DNA from: PALSA-1006 sp964571195
GTDB lineage: Bacteria > Pseudomonadota > Gammaproteobacteria > Burkholderiales > Gallionellaceae
DNA: 64,000 nt
Assembly (NCBI GenBank): GCA_964571195.1
Contig: CAZNAD010000001.1
Coordinates: 124,001-188,000, forward strand
Direction: 5' to 3'
A model generated the notes under the pieces. The model saw only the letters and a program-made list of their open reading frames with translations, was not told the DNA's origin and ran no database searches. Position numbers and translations under genes: made by a program. Below are positions 33,356 to 42,579 of the stretch, piece after piece (position 1 is the stretch's first letter; each line of letters starts with the position of its first letter).

Positions 33356-34021
33356 ATGGCGATGACACAGGATGATTTGAAGCGCGCGGTGGCTCAGGCT
33401 GCGATTGCGCATGTACCGGCTGATTGCATCGTGGGGGTGGGCACGGGCTCGACGGCGAATTTCTTTATTGATGAGTTGGCCAAGATCAAGCACAAGCTGC
33501 GCGGTGCCGTCGCCAGTTCGGAGGCTTCTGCGAAACGTTTGCAGGGACATGGCATCGAGGTGGTCTCGCTGAACGAGGCGGGAGAGTTGCCGGTGTATGT
33601 GGATGGAGCCGATGAGATCACCAAGCACATGCATATGCTGAAAGGCGGTGGCGGGGCGCTGACGCGCGAGAAGATCGTGGCCGCAGCCAGCAGGAAGTTT
33701 GTGTGCGTGTGCGATGCGAGCAAACTGGTGGATGTGCTGGGCAAGTTTCCGTTGCCTATCGAAGTGATTCCTATGGCACGCAGCTACATCGCGCGCGAAG
33801 TGGTCAAGCTGGGTGGTCATCCCAAGCTGCGCGAGGGTTTTACCACCGACAACGGCAATCTCATCCTCGATGTGCATGGCTTGCAGATACTGAACCCGGT
33901 CGAACTGGAAACGGCGCTGAACCATCTGCCGGGCGTCGTCACCAACGGCCTGTTCGCGCGCCGGGGTGCCGATGTGTTGCTGCTGGGCACGCCGGACGGG
34001 GTGCAGACGATCACCCTGTGA
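33356..34021 (+). CDS. rpiA: Ribose-5-phosphate isomerase A
   Basis: A 221-aa pentose phosphate enzyme interconverting ribose-5-P and ribulose-5-P. Motifs VGVGTGSTANFFIDELA, VYVDGADEIT and KGGGGALTREKIVA are intact. Divergent from the PhnD-like gene; 122 bp separates the starts. Confidence 0.97.
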   Translation: MAMTQDDLKRAVAQAAIAHVPADCIVGVGTGSTANFFIDELAKIKHKLRGAVASSEASAKRLQGHGIEVVSLNEAGELPVYVDGADEITKHMHMLKGGGGALTREKIVAAASRKFVCVCDASKLVDVLGKFPLPIEVIPMARSYIAREVVKLGGHPKLREGFTTDNGNLILDVHGLQILNPVELETALNHLPGVVTNGLFARRGADVLLLGTPDGVQTITL

Positions 34022-34095
34022 TTGGCGCTGTCATAAAAAATTCATGACGCACCGGTAGCATGGTCAGATCGCCACATACTCTCTAAGGAACAGAC

Positions 34096-34803
34096 ATGGT
34101 CAATAGCGAACATACCTCCAAACAGTTTGATGCCGAGCTTGAAGCCGTGCGCGCGCGCGTATTGCAGATGGGCGGGCTGGTGGAAAGCCAGATCCGTCTG
34201 GCGATCGAGTCGCTCATTTCCGGGGATGTGGAGCTGATGAACCGGGTCATTGAGGACGACCATCGCGTCAATGCGATGGAAGTCGAGATCGACGAAAGTT
34301 GTAATCATATTCTGGTGCGTCGCCAGCCAGCTGCCGGCGACCTGCGCATGATCATGACCGTGATCAAGACCATCACCGATCTCGAGCGCATTGGCGACGA
34401 AGCTGAAAAAATCGCACGTATGGCCAAGCTGCTGTCGCAGAAAGAGCGTTTGCGCCATCCGCGTTACCATCAGATCAAACACGCTTCCGATATCGCGCTC
34501 GATATGTTGCGCAAATCGCTGGACGCTTTTGCCCGTCTCGACCTCAGCTCGGCGGCTCAGGTGGTGCGTCAGGATGAGCAGGTGGATGAGGAATTCCGTT
34601 CCATCATGCGTTACCTGATCACTTTCATGATGGAAGATCCGCGCACTATCTCCACCTCGCTGGAGATCCTGTTTGTGGCCAAGGCGATCGAGCGCATCGG
34701 CGACCATGCCAAAAATATGTGTGAGTATGTCGTCTATATGGTCAAGGGCCGCGATGTGCGTCATGTGAGCGTGGAAGAGTTCGAGCGCGAAGTCAACGAA
34801 TAA
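34096..34803 (+). CDS. phoU: Phosphate transport system regulator PhoU
   Basis: A 235-aa helical protein repressing PhoR under phosphate sufficiency and affecting polyphosphate. Two PhoU repeats with metal-binding motifs (TDLERIGDEAEKIA and KAIERIGDHAKNMCE). It normally follows pst genes, which are absent here; instead it is 8 bp from ppx, with AAGGAG before the ppx start. Confidence 0.95.
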   Translation: MVNSEHTSKQFDAELEAVRARVLQMGGLVESQIRLAIESLISGDVELMNRVIEDDHRVNAMEVEIDESCNHILVRRQPAAGDLRMIMTVIKTITDLERIGDEAEKIARMAKLLSQKERLRHPRYHQIKHASDIALDMLRKSLDAFARLDLSSAAQVVRQDEQVDEEFRSIMRYLITFMMEDPRTISTSLEILFVAKAIERIGDHAKNMCEYVVYMVKGRDVRHVSVEEFEREVNE

Positions 34804-34811
34804 GGAGCGTC

Positions 34812-36299
34812 GTGCAGCAGCAACCCCTACTCGCAGCGGTCGACCTCGGTTCCAATAGTTTTCGTCTACAGGTCGCCCGCGTAGAGAACGATCAGATATA
34901 TCTGTTGGACGGCCTGCGTGAGCCGGTAAGGCTCGCAGCCGGACTCACCGAAAACAAACTCCTCGATAAAGAATCCCAGCAGCGTGCATTGATCTGTTTG
35001 CAGCGTTTTGGCGAGCGCTTGCGCGGTTTGCCGCGCGACGCAGTGCGCGCAGTGGGGACGAACTCCCTGCGCGTGGCCAAGAATGCGGCGGAATTCTTGC
35101 CGCAGGCCGAGGCGGCACTAGGTTTTCCCATTGAAGTGATTGCGGGGCGCGAGGAAGCGCGCCTGATCTATCTCGGTGTGGCGCACGGTTTGCCGCAGTC
35201 CAAGGGAAAACGACTGGTGATGGATATCGGCGGCGGCTCGACCGAGTTCATTATCGGTAACGGGCTGGAGCCGCTACGGCTGGAAAGCCTGTACATGGGC
35301 TGTGTGAGTTACAGCCTGCGCTACTTCCCCGATGGCAAGGTCAGCAAGAACAGCCTTAAGCAGGCCGAATTGGCGGCGCGCAACGAATTGCAGACCATCG
35401 TGAGCGACTACCGCGAGACGGGCTGGAGTGTCGCGCTGGGCTCTTCCGGCAGTGCGCGCGTGTTGTGCGATATCCTCGAACAGAACGGTTACAGCGATGG
35501 CGGAATCACCCGTGAGGGTTTGGAGCGCTTGCGCGCAGAGTTGATCCGCGTGGGAGACGTGCGCCGCCTTGAGTTGCAGGGGCTGAAGCCTGACCGCATC
35601 CCGGTGCTCCCCGGCGGATTTGCCATCATGTATGCTGCTTTGAACGAGCTGGGTATAGAGCAGATGTCGCCCGCGCTGGGTGCGTTGCGTGAGGGCGTGT
35701 TATACGACCTGTTTGGCCGTTTCCATAACCATGACATGCGCGATGTGACGGTGCAACAATTCATGCGTCGTTATCACGTGGATACTCGCCAGGCTGCGCG
35801 GGTCGTGCAATTGTCGGGGGCGTTAGCGCAGCAGTTTCTCGAAGGCCAGACGAACGAAGTTGCGTTGCGTTTGCTGGGATGGGCGGCGAACCTGCATGAG
35901 ATCGGCATCAGTGTCGCCCACAGCGGCTTCCACAAACACACGGCTTATATTCTGAAAAACGCCGATATGCCCGGCTTCTCCAAAAAAGAGCAGGACAGGT
36001 TGAGTCTTCTGGCACTCGCCCAGCGCGGCAATCTGGACAAGATGCGCGGCCAGCTGTTCACCACCTTTACCACTGAAGACATCTCTCTAGTGATGGCTCT
36101 GCGTCTGGCGATCATCTTCTATCGTAATCGGGGCGATGTGCGTTTGCCGGTGATGAAAGGGCATTTCAGTGGCACCAAATTCCATCTCTCGCTCGAATCC
36201 GGCTGGCTAAGCCGCAATCCGCTCACCGATACCGCGCTACAGGAAGAAGCCAAGCAGTGGCGCGAATGGGGCATCAGCTTGCAGGTGGAAGAAAGCTAA
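34812..36299 (+). CDS. ppx: Exopolyphosphatase
   Basis: A 495-aa Ppx/GppA phosphatase hydrolysing polyphosphate. GTG start with AAGGAG site. N-domain AAVDLGSNSFRLQVAR, DIGGGSTEFIIG and the C-terminal HD-like half (AANLHEIGISVAHSGFHKHTAYILKN). Co-transcribed with phoU. Together with ppk and pap in this window it forms the polyphosphate turnover set. Confidence 0.94.
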   Translation: MQQQPLLAAVDLGSNSFRLQVARVENDQIYLLDGLREPVRLAAGLTENKLLDKESQQRALICLQRFGERLRGLPRDAVRAVGTNSLRVAKNAAEFLPQAEAALGFPIEVIAGREEARLIYLGVAHGLPQSKGKRLVMDIGGGSTEFIIGNGLEPLRLESLYMGCVSYSLRYFPDGKVSKNSLKQAELAARNELQTIVSDYRETGWSVALGSSGSARVLCDILEQNGYSDGGITREGLERLRAELIRVGDVRRLELQGLKPDRIPVLPGGFAIMYAALNELGIEQMSPALGALREGVLYDLFGRFHNHDMRDVTVQQFMRRYHVDTRQAARVVQLSGALAQQFLEGQTNEVALRLLGWAANLHEIGISVAHSGFHKHTAYILKNADMPGFSKKEQDRLSLLALAQRGNLDKMRGQLFTTFTTEDISLVMALRLAIIFYRNRGDVRLPVMKGHFSGTKFHLSLESGWLSRNPLTDTALQEEAKQWREWGISLQVEES

Positions 36300-36378
36300 C
36301 TATTTCTGCCACCTGAAACGTGGCGTCTCCGCGCACCTTTCACTTTTCATCGCCTGAATCTGGGGTAAACTCCGCGCC

Positions 36379-36724
36379 GAAGCTGGCTAGACAGTCGCCG
36401 CGTGCCTCGTGCACGGGGAGGAAAGTCCGGGCTCCGCAGAGCAGGATGCCGGTTAACGACCGGACACCGTGAGGTGATGAACAGTGCCACAGAAAATAAA
36501 CTGCCTAAGTTCCGCAAGGAAACGGTGAGGGTGAAACGGCGGGGTAAGAGCCCACCGCGGACGTGGTAACACGGACGGCACGGTAAACTCCATCTGGAGC
36601 AAGACCAAATAAGCAGACTATGACGTTGCTCGCGTCGTCTGCGGGTGGGTTGCTTGAGCGTCAGGTAACGAAACGCCTAGAGGAATGACTGTCCACGACA
36701 GAACCCGGCTTATCGGCTGGCTTC
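36379..36724 (+). ncRNA. rnpB: RNase P RNA (class A)
   Basis: The catalytic RNA that removes tRNA 5' leaders. It begins GAAGCTGGCTAGACAGTCGC and ends CCCGGCTTATCGGCTGGCTTC, pairing P1; conserved GAGGAAAGTCCGGGCT and ACAGTGCCACAGAAA blocks are present. Length of ~346 nt fits a type A RNA. The 5' boundary is by homology and the 3' end may be a few bases longer. Confidence 0.96.
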
Positions 36725-36773
36725 ACCTTTTCAGATTCACCGCGAGTGCGGCATAAGCGAGCGCAATAGCCTT

Positions 36774-37304
36774 TCATTTCTCCCGATGTATGCGCCGCGC
36801 CGCCATGTTGTTGCCCATCGTGCTCAACTGCTCCGCCGATAACAGACGTTTGGCCAGCGGGATCAACTGCGTGTTCTCCAGTGTGATGTGACGATCATAC
36901 ACGTCGATGAAATGTTGCGCAGCGGCCGCATCGAGCGTGGCAGCACTTGTTTCCGATAACGCGGCCAGATATGGGCGCAACCGTTGCCATGCGGCATCCA
37001 TCCCCTGATGTTCGTCCAGCAGGCGGGCGACCAGTGCCTGTGCCTCCGCGTCGTTCGATGCGCGCAGACGCGGAAACAGGTCTTGCTCCTCGTCGTCATG
37101 GTGGTGCCGTCCGGCGCTGTCGAAATAGCGCAGGATGGCCTGTGCCGCTTGTCTGGCCTGTATGTCGTAACCGTGGACCGGCAGATGCACCACGAGTTTA
37201 CCCAGTGTTGCGCATTGCGCCCGGATGCGTTCATGGCAGGCCAGCAGCATCTCCAGCGGATCATCGAAGCTCGGGGCGGGCGCGGCGCCGATCAGGGTAC
37301 TCAT
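36774..37304 (-). CDS. Hemerythrin-like iron-binding domain protein
   Basis: A 176-aa four-helix protein with a hemerythrin His/Glu set: CHERIRAQCATLG, RHHHDDEEQDLFPRL, LDEHQGMDAAW and DRHITLENTQLIPLAKRLL. Such proteins bind O2 or NO or store iron. Start MSTLIGAAPAP at 37304, overlapping the SirB2 stop by 4 bp (ATGA); the upstream frame to 37481 is within SirB2. Distinct from the RIC paralogue at 38438. Its stop lies 50 bp after rnpB, convergent. Confidence 0.88.
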   Translation of the reverse strand: MSTLIGAAPAPSFDDPLEMLLACHERIRAQCATLGKLVVHLPVHGYDIQARQAAQAILRYFDSAGRHHHDDEEQDLFPRLRASNDAEAQALVARLLDEHQGMDAAWQRLRPYLAALSETSAATLDAAAAQHFIDVYDRHITLENTQLIPLAKRLLSAEQLSTMGNNMAARRIHREK

Positions 37305-37690
37305 CCGAGTGCCCGCCACGGCATGGCATCGTGTGTCAGCGCGGTCAGCACGATGTAGCAGAACACGGCCTGTGCGGCCAACCATGCGGCCAGTTTTCCC
37401 CGCTGTGTCCTGGCGCGTTTGAGCGCCAGAGAACCCAGCACGATATACAGCAGCAGGGCGAAGATTTTTGCCGCCAACCAAGGGGCGGCAAAAGGGGAGA
37501 GGCCGAGCATGACCGCCAGCGTGATCGCGCTGCCGAGCAGGACGGTGTCAATGAGATGCGGCACGATCTTCACCCAGCGCTGTTGCATGACAGGCGAAGC
37601 GCGCAACACCCATACCCCGCGCAAAAAGAACAAACTGTAGCTGAGCAATACACAGCTCACATGCAGCAGCTTGATGGCAAGGTAAGTCAA
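37301..37690 (-). CDS. SirB2-family membrane protein
   Basis: A 129-aa protein with four predicted membrane helices: LTYLAIKLLHVSCVLLSYSLFFLRGVWVL and HLIDTVLLGSAITLAVML are typical SirB2 features. I place the start at TTG 37690, which overlaps the HPP stop (TTGA) and gives the family N-terminus; upstream frame residues belong to the HPP gene. Role unknown; SirB2 proteins are often near respiratory or NO genes. Confidence 0.82.
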   Translation of the reverse strand: MTYLAIKLLHVSCVLLSYSLFFLRGVWVLRASPVMQQRWVKIVPHLIDTVLLGSAITLAVMLGLSPFAAPWLAAKIFALLLYIVLGSLALKRARTQRGKLAAWLAAQAVFCYIVLTALTHDAMPWRALG

Positions 37691-38403
37691 CGCGCTTTTC
37701 CTTGCGCTGTGTTTTCGGCTTCGATGCGATCCTGTGCGTGTCGCAGCGCCAGCTCGTAAATTTTGGACAGGTCTTCCTCGCTTACGTCGATCACATCTTT
37801 CATCTGTGCCAGCGCCGATTCCAGATCGCGTTGTTCCAGTGTGATGAATGGGCCGGGTTTGGGTGGGGTCTGGGCGTTTTGTGGCAAGGGGTAAGACCTG
37901 CCCGGCAGCATGTTGTTGATCAGCAGAGCCAGCAGCAGCGAGATGAGGGTGTTTACCGTTACCACGAGCAAGGTCCACTGCCAGCCGGAATGCTGGAACT
38001 GTGCGCTGCTCAACACCAGCGTCAGCGCAGTGGCCGCACCGGGCGGATGCAGGCAATTGAAATAATGCATCAGAAAGATCGCTGCACCCACCGCGACACC
38101 GGCGGCGATGAACGGGTCATGAATGAACAGGATGCAAGCCCAGCCTGCGAGTGCGGAGATCAGATGCCCGCCAACCAGATTCCACGGTTGGGCCAGCGGG
38201 CTGTGTGGCACTGCGAACAGCAGCACGGCGGAGGCCGCCATCGAACCGAGCATGACCAGCGGATAGTCGCCCAACGGCAGATAGTGGAGCGCCAGAGCGA
38301 GCAGCAGGATGGCGCTGCCACCGGCGAGCCCGCTGCGGAGTTTCTCCGCCAATCCGACCGGGGAGTGGTGCGGCATAAACGAGCGCAACAGCGGCATATT
38401 CAT
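37687..38403 (-). CDS. HPP family membrane protein
   Basis: A 238-aa HPP-domain protein: about four to five membrane helices with the namesake motif in MHYFNCLHPPGAATALTL. The C-terminal ~60 residues are a charged helix (ISLEQRDLESALAQMKDVIDVSEEDL-like), perhaps a regulatory extension. HPP proteins are tied to nitrite transport in some organisms. I use ATG 38403; the longer frame to 38472 overlaps the RIC gene. 34 bp after the RIC stop. Confidence 0.85.
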   Translation of the reverse strand: MNMPLLRSFMPHHSPVGLAEKLRSGLAGGSAILLLALALHYLPLGDYPLVMLGSMAASAVLLFAVPHSPLAQPWNLVGGHLISALAGWACILFIHDPFIAAGVAVGAAIFLMHYFNCLHPPGAATALTLVLSSAQFQHSGWQWTLLVVTVNTLISLLLALLINNMLPGRSYPLPQNAQTPPKPGPFITLEQRDLESALAQMKDVIDVSEEDLSKIYELALRHAQDRIEAENTAQGKAR

Positions 38404-38437
38404 TTGATGAACCCTTTCCCGGAGCGGAGTCGCCGTC

Positions 38438-38971
38438 TCAGGCGGAACCCAGACGGTTCTGTTCTTGTTCAATGGCCTTGGCGAAGAGAATGTTGTTCTC
38501 CAGATAGATGTGCATACGCAGGTCTTTTACCAGCGCATCCAGGCCGGTATAAAGCGCGGTGAAACTGGTACACGCATCCGCCGGCAGCGTGAAGTTGTCC
38601 GTCACTCCCTGCATCTTGTGCAGGATCATGCCGTCGGCATGATGCTCCTGCGCCATCATTCGGATCGGATTCGCAACCGTGCCGAAAGGCGGCGGACTGA
38701 GCGGCGCATCGACTTCGAGTCTGAGTATATAGGGGAACAGGATCATCTCTTCCTTGGGCAGATGCTGATCCATGTCCTCATGCAACTGGCGCAACAGCGC
38801 GGCCAGCTCGACCAGTTCGGGATGTTCTGCGCCGTGTACGCCCAGCACCTTTTTCATCAGCGGCGACAGCTCGTCCAGTGCCGTTCTGGTATAGGGGTGG
38901 TGGTGTTGCAACAGATGGCCGATGAGTTCGGTCATATTGCGGGCTTCCCAGTTCGTTGTGGTATCGCTCAT
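38438..38971 (-). CDS. RIC/YtfE-type hemerythrin di-iron protein
   Basis: A 177-aa di-iron protein similar to the C-terminal half of YtfE/ScdA, which repairs nitrosylated or oxidised Fe-S centres. Ligand-like residues: LLQHHHPYTR, LHEDMDQHLPKEEMILFPY, AQEHHADG and HIYLENNILFAKA. Lacks the N-terminal DUF542 domain of full YtfE. First gene of the four-gene minus-strand operon. A dyad similar to that at the Rrf2 gene lies upstream (39000-39020). Confidence 0.85.
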   Translation of the reverse strand: MSDTTTNWEARNMTELIGHLLQHHHPYTRTALDELSPLMKKVLGVHGAEHPELVELAALLRQLHEDMDQHLPKEEMILFPYILRLEVDAPLSPPPFGTVANPIRMMAQEHHADGMILHKMQGVTDNFTLPADACTSFTALYTGLDALVKDLRMHIYLENNILFAKAIEQEQNRLGSA

Positions 38972-39393
38972 TTGTTACGCTCCGTTGGTTGGGGGATATA
39001 CATTCTGCGATGGAGAATGATATTGGGCTGGTGTATTAATAACAACCTTAGCGTGCATGCGGGGATAGGCTATTGGTTGAAATGGGAGTTGGAGAACAAA
39101 TTAGCGGACTGCACAGGGTGTCGAACGCTAGTCGTTGTTAAATGTGTTCCGATTTACGTCGACTATTCGGCCATATCTGCCGTTCAAGTTGATTTATAAA
39201 GTGTCCGTTGTTGGCAATTTAACTACCAAAGGTATATTCCCTTGCGTTAGTCGTATCATTGACCTTGTCTTCATGAGGAGTTTAAGGCTAACCTGCCTCA
39301 AATCTTCAGGTTAATTGGGATGCCCATGTTCGTGCTACCAAGAACCTTTCGGTCAGACTTAGTGCATGTCATGCAAGGAATTGGAGGGGTAGT
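38972..39393. other. 422-bp divergent intergenic region
   Basis: Divergent between the RIC operon (minus) and the HD-ATPase gene (plus). Besides the 39000-39020 dyad I find no gene or RNA. GC content falls toward the plus-strand gene, consistent with a foreign insertion boundary. No recognizable tRNA or repeats at its edges. Confidence 0.5.
39000..39020 (-). promoter_or_regulatory. ACATTC-N9-GAATGA dyad upstream of the RIC operon
   Basis: A 6+9+6 dyad (half-sites ACATTC and GAATGA) 29 bp upstream of the RIC start codon, so it can overlap the promoter. The same half-sites and the same 9-bp spacing occur at 42459-42479 between the Rrf2 regulator and napA, suggesting one regulator. Confidence 0.45.
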
Positions 39394-41886
39394 ATGAAAT
39401 CTGGAGCACACGAGAGATATTTTGATGTAACCATTTGGGGGCATGAGGAGAAGCTTTCCCTCTTAACTAAAAGTATTTCTCAGGTTAACCAGCGGGCCAG
39501 TTCATTTCTTTCACAAATAGCCACTGATTTCCCACAGCTTACGGATCACTCTATTGAGCATTCGCTTATGCTCTGGAACTACTTGGACATCATTTTGGGT
39601 GAGGAACCGTCGTCTAAACTCAATCCGCTAGAAGCGTACGTTCTTCACGTGACCTTCTTAGCTCATGACGCAGGTACCTGTTTGTCCGTTTTAGATCGTC
39701 CATCAACTATTGAGGCCAATCCACTTTATCAGGATTATGTCGCGAGCTACGGCAACGATGACAACTCAAGAAAGGAAGCACTGTTCTATACCATTCGTCA
39801 CATGCATGGCGAGTTCGCAAGGCGGATTGCAATCCACAAACTATCCGACAACGACTATCTTATCCAGGACGAAAAACTTAGAGAAGAGTTCGGGAACATA
39901 ATTGGAAAAGTAGCGGAGAGTCACTCCTATAGTGCCAGCCTTATTGAAACCGAGATAAGCGAAAAATACGTAAGTCCAAGTTTCCCGAAGGATTGGACCA
40001 TCCGCTGCCGTCGCCTTGCATATCTGCTTCGTGTTGTTGATGCCGCCCACCTCGATAATATCCGGACACCAAAGTCTAATGAGGCTATCAGGTCTCTCCA
40101 ATCGCCGTCGCGCGAGCATTGGACTTTCCAGAAAAAGCTAGGATTTCCAACGCGCTCGAATGATCGGTTTCTGATATATACCTCTAACTCGCCATTCAGC
40201 CCGGATGAACAAAAGGCATGGTGGTACTGCCATGAAGCACTCACGAGTCTGGACAGGGAAATAAAAACAGCAAACGAGTATTTCGAGGCTAATGGATTGG
40301 CTTCATTGGCCGTCAAAGGCGTGATGGATGTCAACGATCCCTTGAGTCTCAGCAAAGAAACACTGAAAGCCGATGGCTGGTACGCATTTGATACTCGAGT
40401 AAGAGTAAGCAACCCCGTACACATTGCAACTGAACTGGGAGGCGTCAAGCTTTATGGCGAAGAATGTCTTGCGCTAAGAGAGCTCATACAAAATGCAATT
40501 GATGCCATCAATGCGTATCGAGTCAAGACCGACCAGAATCAATCCGATGTTGGATTGATCAAGGTTCATATTTCTCAAGAAAACGGCGAGTTCTACCTGA
40601 CCGTTACAGACAATGGAATAGGCATGAGCAGCTCGATCATGACAAATGAGCTGCTTGATTTTGGCACTTCCTATTGGAAGACAAATCGCTTCAAGCTAGA
40701 TCACCAAGGATTAGCCTGCAATCAATTCGAGGCCATCGGAAAGTTCGGTATTGGCTTCTTTTCAGTTTTCATGCTTGGCAATTTTGTCACGATCACCTCT
40801 TGGCGGCATGGTGATGCACATACCGAAAAGAGAACACTTGAATTTTATGATGGACTAGCCAGTACTCCCATATTGCGAGACCCAACCGAAATTGAGAAGA
40901 GAGCCGTAATTGACCGAGGCACCTCCGTGCGAATCCGACTGAATTTCGACCCATATTCAGAAACCGGCTTTATCGGAAAAAAGAGCTTGGCGAATAATAG
41001 ACTGGATACTCTTGTCAGAGTTCTCATTCCATCAGCGGACGTAACGATTGAAGTAACCGAGGCAGACGGGAAGAGGGACGCCATTGAGCCCCGGTACTTA
41101 GAAAAACAAAATCTGCATGGTTATCTTGATTATCTTGTGAGAATTGAAAACAAAGGCAGCCACCACTGGCACTTGGACATAATTAGGCAGCTAGGACTAG
41201 AGTTCATAGAGGTGGCCGATGAGAATCGCTCATGGGGAAAGCTGGTATTGATCCCTCCCACTGGAGGAACGATCTATGGTGGTCTCGGGGTCGCAATATC
41301 GAAAGGAATTCGAGTATGTCCAATTTCCTCATTCATCGGATTCATGCGACATGATGAGGTTCTTACTGTAAAACGTGACACACCTTACAAGGTAATCCCC
41401 TTTGATGTGATGCGTGAATGGGGAATAAAGCAGAAGGCAATAATCCTTGAGCGAGGGCTTCAAGATTTTTACGGGCAAGTATATTGGGGATTACTGTTCG
41501 GATTGAATCTGTATGAAGACAGCACCCCCATACTTCTGCATAAAACACAAACAGCCATAAGACTTGTGAGCATTGAAGAACTAAAGCTTAGTTTGCAGCA
41601 AACAAAAGAACTAAAAGTCTATAACGCCAATTTGGGGCCCTTTCAAGAGTCACTTCTGCTTGATGAAGGATACTTACTACTTCAATCCGGAATAAGCCTT
41701 CAGGAACTGTTGCTTGAGAGTGATATGCCAAAGGTAAAGGACACTACAAAAGTAATTGAGGAGCTTTGTAAAGCACAGTGGTCATCAGTGCAAACCAGGC
41801 ACGAAAGCTTTATTGACCCCAGCAAACCTTTTTTGGGCCCACACTCGTTTCCAAACCCCACTGGGGTATGGATATATGAGCCCTGA
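39394..41886 (+). CDS. HD-domain plus HSP90/GHKL-type ATPase protein, predicted conflict/defence protein
   Basis: An 830-aa protein with two recognisable parts. Residues ~45-225 carry an HD-type metal motif (H56, H91-D92 in FLAHDAG, H136/H138, D216 in LRVVDAAHLD), a phosphohydrolase-like fold. Residues ~340-560 hold a GHKL ATPase: N-box ELIQNAIDA (E363, N367), DNGIGM (407-411) and GKFGIGFFS (449-457). The C-terminal ~250 residues are unassigned. The HD + GHKL pairing matches a class described from comparative genomics of conflict systems; function here is inferred. The gene stands alone, is clearly AT-richer than its flanks, has GGAGG-like bases before the ATG and no partner gene. Confidence 0.75.
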   Translation: MKSGAHERYFDVTIWGHEEKLSLLTKSISQVNQRASSFLSQIATDFPQLTDHSIEHSLMLWNYLDIILGEEPSSKLNPLEAYVLHVTFLAHDAGTCLSVLDRPSTIEANPLYQDYVASYGNDDNSRKEALFYTIRHMHGEFARRIAIHKLSDNDYLIQDEKLREEFGNIIGKVAESHSYSASLIETEISEKYVSPSFPKDWTIRCRRLAYLLRVVDAAHLDNIRTPKSNEAIRSLQSPSREHWTFQKKLGFPTRSNDRFLIYTSNSPFSPDEQKAWWYCHEALTSLDREIKTANEYFEANGLASLAVKGVMDVNDPLSLSKETLKADGWYAFDTRVRVSNPVHIATELGGVKLYGEECLALRELIQNAIDAINAYRVKTDQNQSDVGLIKVHISQENGEFYLTVTDNGIGMSSSIMTNELLDFGTSYWKTNRFKLDHQGLACNQFEAIGKFGIGFFSVFMLGNFVTITSWRHGDAHTEKRTLEFYDGLASTPILRDPTEIEKRAVIDRGTSVRIRLNFDPYSETGFIGKKSLANNRLDTLVRVLIPSADVTIEVTEADGKRDAIEPRYLEKQNLHGYLDYLVRIENKGSHHWHLDIIRQLGLEFIEVADENRSWGKLVLIPPTGGTIYGGLGVAISKGIRVCPISSFIGFMRHDEVLTVKRDTPYKVIPFDVMREWGIKQKAIILERGLQDFYGQVYWGLLFGLNLYEDSTPILLHKTQTAIRLVSIEELKLSLQQTKELKVYNANLGPFQESLLLDEGYLLLQSGISLQELLLESDMPKVKDTTKVIEELCKAQWSSVQTRHESFIDPSKPFLGPHSFPNPTGVWIYEP

Positions 41887-42017
41887 ATTGCCTAGCATCT
41901 AATTCAATAACGACAGTTCAACTTAAAGTTGATGTCCGTATTGTGTTGTACAGCAGACACAATACAGGCTGACATGGAGCGTCCGCCATGGCCGAAGAGT
42001 CGTCACCCTTGAGCCAT

Positions 42018-42419
42018 TCAGTTCAATATATCCGCCAACGTGCTCTGGTTGAGCGAGGCGAAGAAGGCATCTTGCGCTTTGCTCAGCACTTTCTTTAAGC
42101 GGCAGCGCGGTAGCAGGGGGCAGGTGTCGTTACCGGCATCTTCTTTCATACAAACCACCAGCGCGAGATTGGTTTCCATGAGCCGGATCACTTCGCCGAT
42201 GGAGATATGCTTGGCATCCAGCGCCAGCCGGATGCCGCCGTTGCGGCCGCGTTCGCTGCTCAACAGATTGGCCGCAACCAGCGTCATGACCACCTTCATC
42301 AGATGGGTCTTGGCGATGCCGAAGGCATCTGCCACTTCCTGGATGGTGGCACTGTCTTGTTTTTGTCCGAGATAGATCAGCGTGCGTAACGCGATGTCGG
42401 TCGAGTGCATGAGTTGCAT
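42018..42419 (-). CDS. Rrf2-family transcriptional regulator, NsrR/IscR-like
   Basis: A 133-aa winged-helix regulator. DNA-binding part VADAFGIAKTHLMKVVMTLVAANLLSSERGRNGGIRL; cluster-binding cysteines C90, C100 and C106, so an Fe-S or NO sensor is likely. The spacing differs from E. coli NsrR, so NsrR and other Rrf2 types both remain open. Divergent from napA and 160 bp from it; a dyad at 42459-42479 lies between them, close to its own start, so autoregulation and control of napAB are plausible. Confidence 0.9.
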   Translation of the reverse strand: MQLMHSTDIALRTLIYLGQKQDSATIQEVADAFGIAKTHLMKVVMTLVAANLLSSERGRNGGIRLALDAKHISIGEVIRLMETNLALVVCMKEDAGNDTCPLLPRCRLKKVLSKAQDAFFASLNQSTLADILN

Positions 42420-42458
42420 GTGTTCTCCTGCTGCCTAGTTCGGTGAGTGGCGAATTTA

Positions 42459-42479
42459 ACATTCTTTGCTGTTGAATGT
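42459..42479. promoter_or_regulatory. ACATTC-N9-GAATGT dyad in the rrf2-napA gap
   Basis: A perfect 6-bp inverted repeat with a 9-bp spacer between the divergent rrf2 and napA genes; the same architecture is found upstream of the RIC operon (39000-39020). Candidate operator for the Rrf2 regulator; not confirmed. Confidence 0.45.
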
Positions 42480-42579
42480 ATATTGCAATCGGAATATGCT
42501 TGTCGCAACGTCGTCGGCCAAGTTGTAATGCGCCGTTTCTCAAGAGTGTCTGTGCCGTACCCATGATCGGAGATCTCAA

